A stretch of DNA of 7,235 nucleotides, taken from the NCBI GenBank assembly GCA_016278435.1, contig JADQBU010000317.1:1-7235 (forward strand), in the 5' to 3' direction. The notes beneath the pieces are model-generated. The model saw only the letters and a list, made by a program, of their open reading frames with translations, searched no databases and was not told where the DNA came from. Origin of the DNA: Halanaerobiales bacterium (GTDB lineage: Bacteria > Bacillota > Halanaerobiia > Halanaerobiales > JADQBU01). The position numbers and the translations under genes were made by a program. Positions 1-5,951 of the stretch are shown piece by piece; within the stretch, counting starts at the first letter, position 1; the number at the start of each line of letters is the position of its first letter.

Positions 1-24
1 CTGTTGATCAACTGTTCTTAAAAT

Positions 25-32
25 AGGAGGTG
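25..32 (+). promoter_or_regulatory. Strong ribosome binding site for the first gene
   Basis: AGGAGGTG lies five bases before the ATG at 38 and is a near-perfect match to the 16S rRNA 3' end. It fixes the start of the first gene. No convincing promoter is visible in the 24 bases before it, so the promoter probably lies upstream of the window. Confidence 0.85.
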
Positions 33-37
33 TTAAG

Positions 38-763
38 ATGACGAAAAAGAAAATTACTTTTATTTTATTAGTATTGACAGCATTAGTTTTGCTTTTATTT
101 AATAGTGCTCTGGCAGCAGGTAATATCATAGACCTGACTGCAAATATAGATTCAAACCTGGATCAGGCTGTTACTGAGGTGGAGTTAAATTATAATTTAA
201 AAATGGAGGCTGATACTGAAGCGATTCCTTTAACCGGACTGGCTTTTGCAGATACCCGGATTAAAGACATGAAGGCCAGTATCGCAGGTCTTGATTTACC
301 CGTAAAACTGGATCAGTCCAATCCGCCGGGTTTCTCGGGAAGTATAACTCTCCCGGCAGATGAGGTATTTTCAGATGAAGTTAATCTCATTTTGACTTAT
401 CAGGTAGAAAATTCATTGACTTCAGAGAACAACAGTTTTGTTATGGAAGCTCCTCTACTTGTGGTTAAATGGAAACCGAATAGATCAGCACCTGGTGTTT
501 TCACTGCCTATATAGATGTTCCGGGAGAGGTAGCAGTAGAAGAATTATTCCCCTCTACTACCAGAACAGTTGAGGTTAAAAATAATGTAACCAGTATTTC
601 AATGGGGTTACAGACTGTTCCTTCTCTGGTCAGGTTAAGCGGCCGGGTAGGAGAATCAGTTTTTCTAACCTACGGACGGAAAGTGGATTTAATCGTAATA
701 TTGATCCTGCTCATCAGTGGTTACCTGGGCTGGTATTATCTCAAAAAAAGTAAGAAGGAGTGA
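38..763 (+). CDS. Secreted, C-terminally membrane-anchored protein of unknown function
   Basis: This 241-residue protein is not one I recognise. Residues 2-5 are a basic stretch (TKKK), followed by a hydrophobic core up to about residue 21 and a likely signal peptidase site in the ALAAG segment (residues 24-28). Residues 29-215 are polar and rich in alternating Val/Ile/Leu patterns, which suggests a beta-rich extracytoplasmic domain. A single hydrophobic helix at about 217-235 is followed by a lysine-rich tail (KKSKKE), giving an outside domain anchored by one C-terminal helix. It contains no cysteine, so there is no lipobox and no disulfide. The gene ends five bases before a micropeptide gene that leads directly into a symporter gene. 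Co-expression with the transporter is therefore likely, and a role as an extracellular accessory or substrate-handling partner is inference. The start is supported by a strong ribosome binding site. Confidence 0.85.
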   Translation: MTKKKITFILLVLTALVLLLFNSALAAGNIIDLTANIDSNLDQAVTEVELNYNLKMEADTEAIPLTGLAFADTRIKDMKASIAGLDLPVKLDQSNPPGFSGSITLPADEVFSDEVNLILTYQVENSLTSENNSFVMEAPLLVVKWKPNRSAPGVFTAYIDVPGEVAVEELFPSTTRTVEVKNNVTSISMGLQTVPSLVRLSGRVGESVFLTYGRKVDLIVILILLISGYLGWYYLKKSKKE

Positions 764-768
764 TTTGA

Positions 769-867
769 ATGGGCTTTATATTCTGGGGTGTTTTCGTAGT
801 TTACGGGATATTCCTTATAGCATATTTAATCTGGATGTTAAGTGTTGAGAAGGGGAAGGAGGAATAG
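769..867 (+). CDS. 32-residue single-span membrane micropeptide, likely symporter small subunit
   Basis: This short reading frame encodes MGFIFWGVFVVYGIFLIAYL, then IWMLSVEKGKEE. Residues 2-24 form one continuous hydrophobic, aromatic-rich helix, and the last eight residues are a charged tail. An AAGGAG ribosome binding site at 755-760 sits eight bases before the ATG. The stop codon is followed after two bases by the TTG start of the sodium:solute symporter, and the symporter's own ribosome binding site lies inside the last codons of this gene, so translational coupling is likely. Very small membrane partners of transporters are known, such as MetS with the NSS transporter MetP, KdpF in the Kdp pump, and YhdT encoded beside PanF. 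By analogy this may be a small accessory subunit of the symporter. No sequence family is firmly recognised; position, ribosome binding site and hydrophobic profile are the evidence. Confidence 0.75.
   Translation: MGFIFWGVFVVYGIFLIAYLIWMLSVEKGKEE
856..863 (+). promoter_or_regulatory. Ribosome binding site that decides the TTG start of the symporter
   Basis: AAGGAGGA ends six bases before the TTG at 870, inside the final codons of the preceding micropeptide gene. No ATG or GTG in the symporter frame lies nearer to a comparable site. The encoded protein begins directly with its first membrane helix, so TTG at 870 is the best start. Confidence 0.8.
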
Positions 868-869
868 AG

Positions 870-2288
870 TTGAGCCTACAAATAATTATTTTTATTGTCT
901 ATTTCTTAATTGTCCTGGGAATCGGTGTTTATTCCTATAAAAAAACTGAAGGAGAAGCTGATTACTGGATTGCCGGTGGTAAACTTGGTTGGGCTCTGGG
1001 AGGCGCAACTATTGCTGCTACCCAGATGAGTGCAGGGTTATTTATCGGTACTATTGGTGTAATGTACAGTGTGGGCTGGTCATTTGGCTGGGTAGTACTG
1101 GTTTTTCCGGTCTCTTACTGGATTATGGTTTCTGTAATAGCTCCCCGCTTTACCAGAGTACGGGAATTTACACTCCCCAGTTTTTTTGAAAGAAGATATT
1201 ACAGTAAATCTGCCCGGGCTATTTCCGCCCTGATCATTTTGATAGCTATGGTGGTATATATTCAGGCTCAGATAGTAGCCGGTGGGTTGATAGCAAATAC
1301 CATTTTCGGTATTCCCCAGAGTCAGGGTATGATATACTTTACGATTCTGCTTTTGATATATACTTTTATCGGCGGTATGCTGGCTGTTGTTTATACGGAC
1401 TTTTTCCAGATTATGATAATGGTGCTGGGGTCTATAGTTGCTGTTCCTCTGGCCCTTCATCACATTGGTGGTTTTTCAAACCTCCTGATCTATGTTCAGG
1501 CAGCTAATCCCATCGCCTTTACCTGGAAGGGCATGCCACCGGCTTTATTATTTACGATTGGACTTGCCTTCTTGCTGGGAACAATCGCCCGTCCCGAGCA
1601 GTTAGTCAGGTTTTATGCCATGAAGGATATGAAGACTATCAGAAGGGGTATTTTATTCACTCTGATTCTGGTTATTCTGGCCCATAGTTTTGTCTTCATT
1701 CTGGCTCTGGCCAGCAGGGTCTTCTTCCCGGTTTTGACAACAGGTGATATGGCAATGCCCATGATAGCCAGTGGTGTCCTTCCAATATTTATAGGAACCA
1801 TATTACTGGCAGCAGTAACAGCGGCCATGATGTCCACTGTTGACTCCCTGTTAATCGTGGCTGCTTCTGCCTTATCTCATGATATTTATGCAACAATTTT
1901 CGAGCCTGATGCCCCAGAATCCAAAAAGCTCTGGGTGGGAAGAATCGGGGTTATCGTTGTCGGTGTTATTCCGGTTATCCTCCTGTTGACAGGTCTTTCC
2001 GGTGGGGATCTGGTTCAATTAATTGTTGCACTTTTCAGTGCCCTGATGGGTGCCAGTTTCCTGATGCCTGTTTTACTGGGCATTTTATGGAAACGAACTA
2101 CAAAAGAAGGTGCAATTTCGGCTATGGTCGGGGGGCTTACCGCTACTTTCCTCTGGAAATTATATGGTATGCCCAATATTGACCCGGTTGTGGCAGGCTT
2201 TCTGGTATCGGCAACTCTCTGTATCGGAATTAGCCTGATGACTTCACCGCCTCCGAAGTCAGCTATTGAGCCTTATTTTGAAAAATAA
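870..2288 (+). CDS. Sodium:solute symporter family (SSF) transporter, PanF/PutP-like
   Basis: A 472-residue integral membrane protein with about 13 hydrophobic helices, the usual size for SSF members that couple Na+ entry to uptake of an organic solute. Residues 27-40 carry the family's early cytoplasmic loop (GEADYWIAGGKLGW). Residues 45-66 form the first core helix, with the segment TQMSAGLFIG. Residues 318-340 match the conserved Na2-site helix. S322 and T323 in AAMMSTVDS align with the Ser-Thr pair that binds sodium in PutP, and the segment continues as ASALSHDIY. The GTIARPEQLVRFY segment (237-249) is also typical of the family. Q52 stands where PutP has an aspartate, as in other non-proline members, so the substrate is not predicted to be proline. 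A carboxylate or amino-acid-like compound handled by the downstream enzymes is inferred. The TTG start is supported by its ribosome binding site. Confidence 0.93.
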   Translation: MSLQIIIFIVYFLIVLGIGVYSYKKTEGEADYWIAGGKLGWALGGATIAATQMSAGLFIGTIGVMYSVGWSFGWVVLVFPVSYWIMVSVIAPRFTRVREFTLPSFFERRYYSKSARAISALIILIAMVVYIQAQIVAGGLIANTIFGIPQSQGMIYFTILLLIYTFIGGMLAVVYTDFFQIMIMVLGSIVAVPLALHHIGGFSNLLIYVQAANPIAFTWKGMPPALLFTIGLAFLLGTIARPEQLVRFYAMKDMKTIRRGILFTLILVILAHSFVFILALASRVFFPVLTTGDMAMPMIASGVLPIFIGTILLAAVTAAMMSTVDSLLIVAASALSHDIYATIFEPDAPESKKLWVGRIGVIVVGVIPVILLLTGLSGGDLVQLIVALFSALMGASFLMPVLLGILWKRTTKEGAISAMVGGLTATFLWKLYGMPNIDPVVAGFLVSATLCIGISLMTSPPPKSAIEPYFEK

Positions 2289-2390
2289 GTTATTAAGATA
2301 TCAAATAAAAGCAAGTGTATTAATTTGAAAATACCGCCCTCCTCTTATAGGTTCTGACAAAGGAGGGCGGTAACATATGGGGGAAAAATA
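2289..2390. other. Intergenic spacer between the symporter and epimerase genes
   Basis: The first 40 bases are AT-rich and featureless apart from a weak promoter-like pair, TTGAAA at 2325-2330 with TATAGG at 2346-2351 (15-base spacing and a poor -10 match). The second half holds a GC-rich inverted repeat, a four-codon mini-ORF and the epimerase start. If the weak promoter is used, the transcript would begin near 2358, just before the AGGAGG arm of the repeat, and would lack the pairing partner. That reading is speculative. Confidence 0.4.
2332..2372 (+). promoter_or_regulatory. 12-bp perfect inverted repeat whose 3' arm is a Shine-Dalgarno sequence
   Basis: TACCGCCCTCCT (2332-2343) is the exact reverse complement of AGGAGGGCGGTA (2361-2372), with a 17-base loop. 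One bulged C would add two further A-U pairs. No T-run follows on the + strand (the next bases are ACATATGGGGG), so it is a poor intrinsic terminator for the symporter operon, although it may still impede transcription or stabilise a 3' end. Read on the - strand it is followed by TTTTCAAATT, but no - strand gene ends there. The 3' arm contains AGGAGG, so a folded transcript would hide this ribosome binding site. A translational or attenuation role for the next gene is inferred. Confidence 0.6.
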
Positions 2391-2391
2391 A
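2377..2391 (+). other. Candidate four-codon leader mini-ORF overlapping the epimerase start
   Basis: ATG GGG GAA AAA TAA reads Met-Gly-Glu-Lys-stop. The last A of its stop is the first base of the epimerase ATG (TAATG), the classic arrangement for translational coupling. The AGGAGGG in the hairpin arm lies about ten bases before this ATG, which is slightly long but usable. The epimerase itself has only GGGGGA, seven bases upstream of its start. Such short frames arise by chance, so this is only a candidate. Confidence 0.3.
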
Positions 2392-3506
2392 TGAACAAAA
2401 TAATTAAGTTGGAGAGCAGTTTCCAGCATATTTATCTAAAAACTGATTTCCATATTTCTCATACAGTTATGCCCAAAAAACAGCCCAGGGTATTTGTCAG
2501 GATTGAAGATGATTGTGGTAACTTCGGACTGGGAGAGGCAGCAGTTCTACCTTTTTTTAATGGTGAGGAAGCAGTAACAGTTAAGACTGTCATAGATGAA
2601 GTGCTTTTCCCGGAACTGATGAATCTGGATACCGGATGCCTCCGGAAGGCAATTGCTCTTATGAACAGGCGGCTTCCCGGCAATAATACTGCCAAGACTG
2701 CAGTGGAAATGGCCTTATGGGATCTGGCCGGGAAAGTTACAGGTTTGCCGGTATACCAACTGCTGGGTGGTCTCTACCGGGAGCAGATTGAACTTGCCTA
2801 TGTTCTAAGTTTAAAGGAATTACCGGAGATGGTTAAAGATGCTCTGGCCGCCCGGGAAAAGGGATATAAGACGATAAAGACCAAACTGACTGGTGATGTA
2901 AGAAAAGATCTGGAAATAGTGACGGCTGTCAGGGAGGCTATTGGTGATAAAGTAAATCTCCGGGCAGATGCCAATTCTGCTTATTCTGTAAAGGATGCCC
3001 TGTTTGCGGCCAGGAGTTTTGAGCCCTACAGGTTGGAATACCTGGAACAGCCCTGTTCTCGATTAAATCCAGAGGACCTGAAATATGTCAAAGAAAATAC
3101 AACTGTTCCCATTGCTGCAGATGAAAGTCTGCTTTCAATCACAGAGGGGTATAATCTAATTAAAAACCGGGTAGTTGATCATCTGGTTATTAAATTAATC
3201 AAAGTAGGGGGGATTATGGCGGGATTAAAAATTGCAGAACTGGCGGAGACCGCCGGTTTAAGTTGTACGGTGGTAAGTCCCATTGAAACCTCGATAGGGA
3301 TGGCCGCCGGTTTAACTCTGGCGTCAGTTGCCCCGGCAGCTGTAGTAGCCCATGAATTAAATTCCAGTGAATATCTTGTTTCTGACCCGGCAACCGGTCT
3401 GGAATTCGGTCCCCACAGTTTTGAGATGACAAGTAAGGCAGGAAAACCCGGCCTGGGGATAGAATTAAAAGAAGATATATTTGAAAAAGGGGATGATAAG
3501 GATTAA
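2391..3506 (+). CDS. Enolase-superfamily racemase/epimerase (MLE subgroup), substrate unknown
   Basis: A 371-residue protein with the two-domain enolase-superfamily plan: an N-terminal capping domain to about residue 125, then a TIM-type barrel. The K-x-K motif is at K163/K165, metal ligands are at D193 (RADAN), E219 (LEQP) and D244 (ADES), and the opposite-face lysine is K268 (IKLIKVGG). This set supports 1,1-proton transfer (racemisation or epimerisation) at a carbon next to a carboxylate, with Mg2+. GKPGLGI near the C-terminus (351-357) is also seen in dipeptide epimerases such as Bacillus YkfB. However, the Asp-x-Asp that holds the substrate amino group in Ala-Glu epimerases reads E322-L-N324 here. 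The position of the Arg that binds the Glu side chain (Arg24 in YkfB) appears to be Thr or His. A simple L-Ala-D/L-Glu epimerase call is therefore doubtful. It overlaps the next gene by 26 bases (14 if the later ATG is used), so the two are co-translated. Confidence 0.9.
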   Translation: MNKIIKLESSFQHIYLKTDFHISHTVMPKKQPRVFVRIEDDCGNFGLGEAAVLPFFNGEEAVTVKTVIDEVLFPELMNLDTGCLRKAIALMNRRLPGNNTAKTAVEMALWDLAGKVTGLPVYQLLGGLYREQIELAYVLSLKELPEMVKDALAAREKGYKTIKTKLTGDVRKDLEIVTAVREAIGDKVNLRADANSAYSVKDALFAARSFEPYRLEYLEQPCSRLNPEDLKYVKENTTVPIAADESLLSITEGYNLIKNRVVDHLVIKLIKVGGIMAGLKIAELAETAGLSCTVVSPIETSIGMAAGLTLASVAPAAVVAHELNSSEYLVSDPATGLEFGPHSFEMTSKAGKPGLGIELKEDIFEKGDDKD

Positions 3507-4680
3507 TAAACTTGTTAAAACTCGCTGCCTTATTGATGGTACAGGTCAAGAACCACTGGAAAATGGTTATATACTACTTGATGGTGAAAAGATTATTGAA
3601 ACCGGTTCTCTCAATGATTCTGTTAACCTGCCTGCTGATGTTGAAATTATTGATCTTTCAAATTATTATCTGCTTCCAGGTTTAATTGACTGTCATACCC
3701 ACCTTTCGATAAATCCTGAAAAAGGAAATCAGCTGGCTCAGATGCGGATGCCGGCGACCAATAATATTTTACGGAGTATTCCCAACATATATAAATGTAT
3801 AAACTCCGGTGTGACAACGATGAGGGTTATGGGGGAAGAGTATTATATAGATATAGATGTGCGGGAGGCAATCGAGCGGGGTTTAATCTATGGGCCCCGT
3901 CTGCTGGTCAGTGGTATAGGGCTGGTTGCATCCAATGGTCATGGAGTTGCCCATACCACAACTGATGGCAGGGAAGAAGTCAGGAAACTTGCCCGTCAGA
4001 ATCTGGCCAGGGGTGCAGATTTAATCAAGATGTTTATGACCGGTGGTGTAAGTAGTGAGGGGAGTTCTCTTGATTTCTGTGGGTATACAGCAAAAGAAGT
4101 AGCTGTTGCAGTTGAGGAAGCTACCCGGGCCGGGAAATATGTCGCAGCTCATGCTCATGGGGGTAGGGGGCTTGACCTGTATATTCAGGAAGGAGTAAGG
4201 ACCCTGGAACATGCAGCTTTTACTGATGAAAAGCAACTGGAACAGATTATTGAAAAAGATTTATGGATTGTGGGAACCTTCTCTATCCTATTTCACCCTG
4301 AGGGAATTGAAAAGAATGACTTCAGTAGTCCGATTATCCGGGATAAGGTTCTTAAAGCCCGGAAGAAGGTGGCAGAAAATTTCAATATGATTATTGAATC
4401 AGGTGCTAACCTGGTGGTAGGTACAGACAGTATGCATGGGAAGATTGCTTATGAACTGGAATGTCTGGGCAGATTCGGAGCCGGTAATATACAGGCGATT
4501 CAGGCTGTTACAAAGAATGCTGCCCGGGCCTGTCAGATTGAGGATAAACTCGGTACCCTGGAAAAGGGTAAACTGGCTGATTTCATAGCTTTAAGGGAGA
4601 ACCCACTGGATGATTTAAAGAATATGGAGACTGTAGAACATGTTTATAAGGGTGGAAAAGAAGTGAAAATCAATATTTAA
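3481..4680 (+). CDS. Metal-dependent amidohydrolase, Xaa-Pro-dipeptidase-like group
   Basis: A 399-residue amidohydrolase-superfamily enzyme with a small beta domain formed by the two ends (residues 6-65 and about 355-399) around a TIM barrel. The binuclear metal site is complete: H72-x-H74 after LPGLIDC, the bridging lysine K183 (LIKMF, expected to be carbamylated), H224 (AAHAHG), H244 (LEHA) and D316 (VGTDS). The segments TGGVSSEGS and NGHG are typical of the group that includes Caulobacter Cc2672 and the Sgx9260 prolidases, which hydrolyse dipeptides and N-acyl amino acids. A peptide or amide bond is therefore the likely target, with the exact substrate unknown. There is no signal peptide, so it is cytoplasmic. 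The TTG at 3481 follows a weak AAAAGAAG site; the in-frame ATG at 3493 is an equally reasonable start that would remove four residues. Either start lies inside the epimerase gene, which points to coupled translation. Confidence 0.92.
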   Translation: MKKGMIRINKLVKTRCLIDGTGQEPLENGYILLDGEKIIETGSLNDSVNLPADVEIIDLSNYYLLPGLIDCHTHLSINPEKGNQLAQMRMPATNNILRSIPNIYKCINSGVTTMRVMGEEYYIDIDVREAIERGLIYGPRLLVSGIGLVASNGHGVAHTTTDGREEVRKLARQNLARGADLIKMFMTGGVSSEGSSLDFCGYTAKEVAVAVEEATRAGKYVAAHAHGGRGLDLYIQEGVRTLEHAAFTDEKQLEQIIEKDLWIVGTFSILFHPEGIEKNDFSSPIIRDKVLKARKKVAENFNMIIESGANLVVGTDSMHGKIAYELECLGRFGAGNIQAIQAVTKNAARACQIEDKLGTLEKGKLADFIALRENPLDDLKNMETVEHVYKGGKEVKINI

Positions 4681-4710
4681 TTCTGATTGAAATTGTATGG
4701 AGCTTATTAA

Positions 4711-5271
4711 ATGAAAGTGGTGAGAGGTATGGAGCTAGTAGAATTAATTAAAAAATGCAGAGATACTGAGGAATATTCGGAGGAAAAGCTTTCTGCAGAA
4801 AAACTTTTGAGTCTTTTAGAGGTAGTCCGCTGGACGCCATCTGCTGCTAATATCCAGCCCTGGGAGGTCTATATTATTGATGACCAGCAGTTACGGGAAG
4901 AACTGGATGGCTGCTTGCTTGACCCTCTTTTAAGGGACTCTGAAAAAGGCAATACCATATCATCGGCTCCGGCTGTGATTGTGATGGCTCTGGATAGGAA
5001 AAGAGCCCGGGCCAGATTTGGTAGTCAGGGAGAGGAGTTTTACGCTCTGCAGGATACGGCTGCAGCCGTAAACAATATAAGATTAAAGGCTGCCCGGGAA
5101 GGAATCGGTTCGACCTGGCATCGAGAGGTAAAACTGAATAAAGTGGCAGAAGTGCTTAAATTATCAGCTCTGATTAAACCGGTTGCCCTCCTTACACTTG
5201 GTTATCCCATCAGGAGGATGGAATTTCCACCTCCACTTTTTCTAAATCAGCTGGTCCATGTCATTCAATAG
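4711..5271 (+). CDS. Nitroreductase-family protein with degenerate FMN-phosphate motif
   Basis: A 186-residue single-domain nitroreductase-fold flavoprotein homologue. Family marks are PSAANIQPW (43-51), DTAAAVNN (115-122), GIGSTW (131-136) and LGYP (163-166). The N-terminal motif that normally reads RRS-x-R and contacts the FMN phosphate is here C16-R-D-T-E-E-Y, so only R17 remains and two usual contacts are lost. FMN binding may be weakened or may depend on a partner. Nitroreductases form intertwined dimers with FMN at the interface, and the next gene is a same-length paralogue with an intact motif, so a heterodimer is possible. The start at 4711 has GGAG eight bases upstream (4699-4702). 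The ATG at 4729 would begin with MELVELIKK, which matches the usual family N-terminus, and is a real alternative. It follows the amidohydrolase gene by 30 bases. The reaction catalysed is not predictable. Confidence 0.88.
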   Translation: MKVVRGMELVELIKKCRDTEEYSEEKLSAEKLLSLLEVVRWTPSAANIQPWEVYIIDDQQLREELDGCLLDPLLRDSEKGNTISSAPAVIVMALDRKRARARFGSQGEEFYALQDTAAAVNNIRLKAAREGIGSTWHREVKLNKVAEVLKLSALIKPVALLTLGYPIRRMEFPPPLFLNQLVHVIQ

Positions 5272-5390
5272 GTATTTGAGGTATCTACGCAGACAGAGTG
5301 TAAAAAAAAGACTTGGTAATTTCTCTGGAACTGCTGACCCTTTTTTTTCAATAAAATTATTAATTTATAAAGGATGGGAAGTGAAAGATT
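5272..5390 (+). terminator. A8...T8 imperfect hairpin in the spacer between the two nitroreductase genes
   Basis: AAAAAAAAG (5302-5310) can pair with CTTTTTTTT (5340-5348), with a small inner GGT/ACC pairing (5315-5317 with 5337-5339) and an unpaired middle. A T8 tract after such a weak stem resembles a leaky intrinsic terminator, but the GC-rich stem of a strong one is missing. Downstream are AT-rich bases with a -10-like TATAAA (5366-5371) but no good -35. The next gene's ribosome binding site is GGAAGTGA at 5377-5384. Partial termination or an internal promoter is possible; neither is certain. Confidence 0.3.
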
Positions 5391-5951
5391 ATGGAATGCC
5401 TGCAGGCAATTAAAACAAGAAGAAGTACCAGAAGATATAGGGATATAGATGTTTCAGACGACATGTTATTCCAGGTGTTGGATGCCGGGAGACTGGCGCC
5501 GACCGGTGGTAACATGCAGCCCTGGGAATTTATTGTGATAAGGAACCGGCAGCAGATTGATAAAATTATTGAGACTACCTTTACCGGATTTGATCGGAAA
5601 AACAGTAGATCTCAGACCTGGCTGAAGTCAGCTCCGTTACTGATAGCTGTCTGTATGGATTATAAAAGGACAGTGGCCCGCTATGGGGAAATGGGTAAAA
5701 AGATTGCCTTACTTGATACGGCCGCAGCCGTAGAGAATATGCTGCTGGCAGCAGCCGCTCTTGAACTCGGCAGCTGCTGGGTAAGCGGGTTTGCTGAAAA
5801 TGAGCTGGCAGAAATACTTGCAGTTCCCGAACATTTAGAGATTATTGCCCTCTTACCCCTGGGCTATCCAGTGACAATTCCTGCCTCACCTCATAAATTT
5901 TCACTGGCGGAACTGGTCCATTATGAACAATATGGCAACCTGGAATTCTAA
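5391..5951 (+). CDS. Nitroreductase-family FMN oxidoreductase, canonical paralogue
   Basis: A 186-residue nitroreductase-fold protein with all usual FMN-site marks: RRSTRRY at 10-16 for the phosphate, APTGGNMQPW (36-45), LDTAAAVENM (108-117), LGSCW (126-130) and LGYP (157-160). Enzymes of this family use FMN and NAD(P)H to reduce nitro groups, quinones or activated C=C and C-halogen bonds, and some work as oxidases, so the family name does not give the substrate. It aligns end to end with the preceding nitroreductase gene. Shared blocks include the KR-x-x-AR-x-G segment, DTAAAV-x-N, GS-x-W, LGYP and the C-terminal LVH-x-x-Q, so the pair arose by an old duplication. The ATG at 5391 follows GGAAGTGA by six bases and matches the family N-terminus. 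Its end overlaps or abuts the MFS gene, so the two are probably co-translated. Confidence 0.92.
   Translation: MECLQAIKTRRSTRRYRDIDVSDDMLFQVLDAGRLAPTGGNMQPWEFIVIRNRQQIDKIIETTFTGFDRKNSRSQTWLKSAPLLIAVCMDYKRTVARYGEMGKKIALLDTAAAVENMLLAAAALELGSCWVSGFAENELAEILAVPEHLEIIALLPLGYPVTIPASPHKFSLAELVHYEQYGNLEF

Noticed and set aside
1..37. TTGATCAA palindrome at 4-11 as an operator
   Set aside because: It is eight bases long and isolated, with no promoter context visible, so it is not distinguishable from chance.
1080..1463. Open reading frame of 127 codons on the - strand
   Set aside because: It lies wholly inside the symporter gene, its translation is low-complexity (rich in N, Y, H, Q) with no domain pattern, and it has no ribosome binding site. 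It is a shadow of the real gene.
2332..2372. Simple intrinsic terminator for the symporter operon
   Set aside because: The stem is strong, but the bases after it on the + strand are ACATATGGGGG with no U-tract, so a standard terminator call is not supported. It is kept as a regulatory hairpin instead.
3214..3549. Open reading frame of 111 codons on the - strand across the epimerase/amidohydrolase junction
   Set aside because: Both + strand genes here have intact, conserved motifs. The - strand translation shows no recognisable domain or start signal.
4120..5105. Recurrent GCCCGGG words in several genes, considered as a dispersed repeat or binding site
   Set aside because: The copies examined lie within coding sequence, mostly as the common Ala-Arg codon pair GCC CGG, with no conserved flanks or spacing. 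Codon preference explains them.
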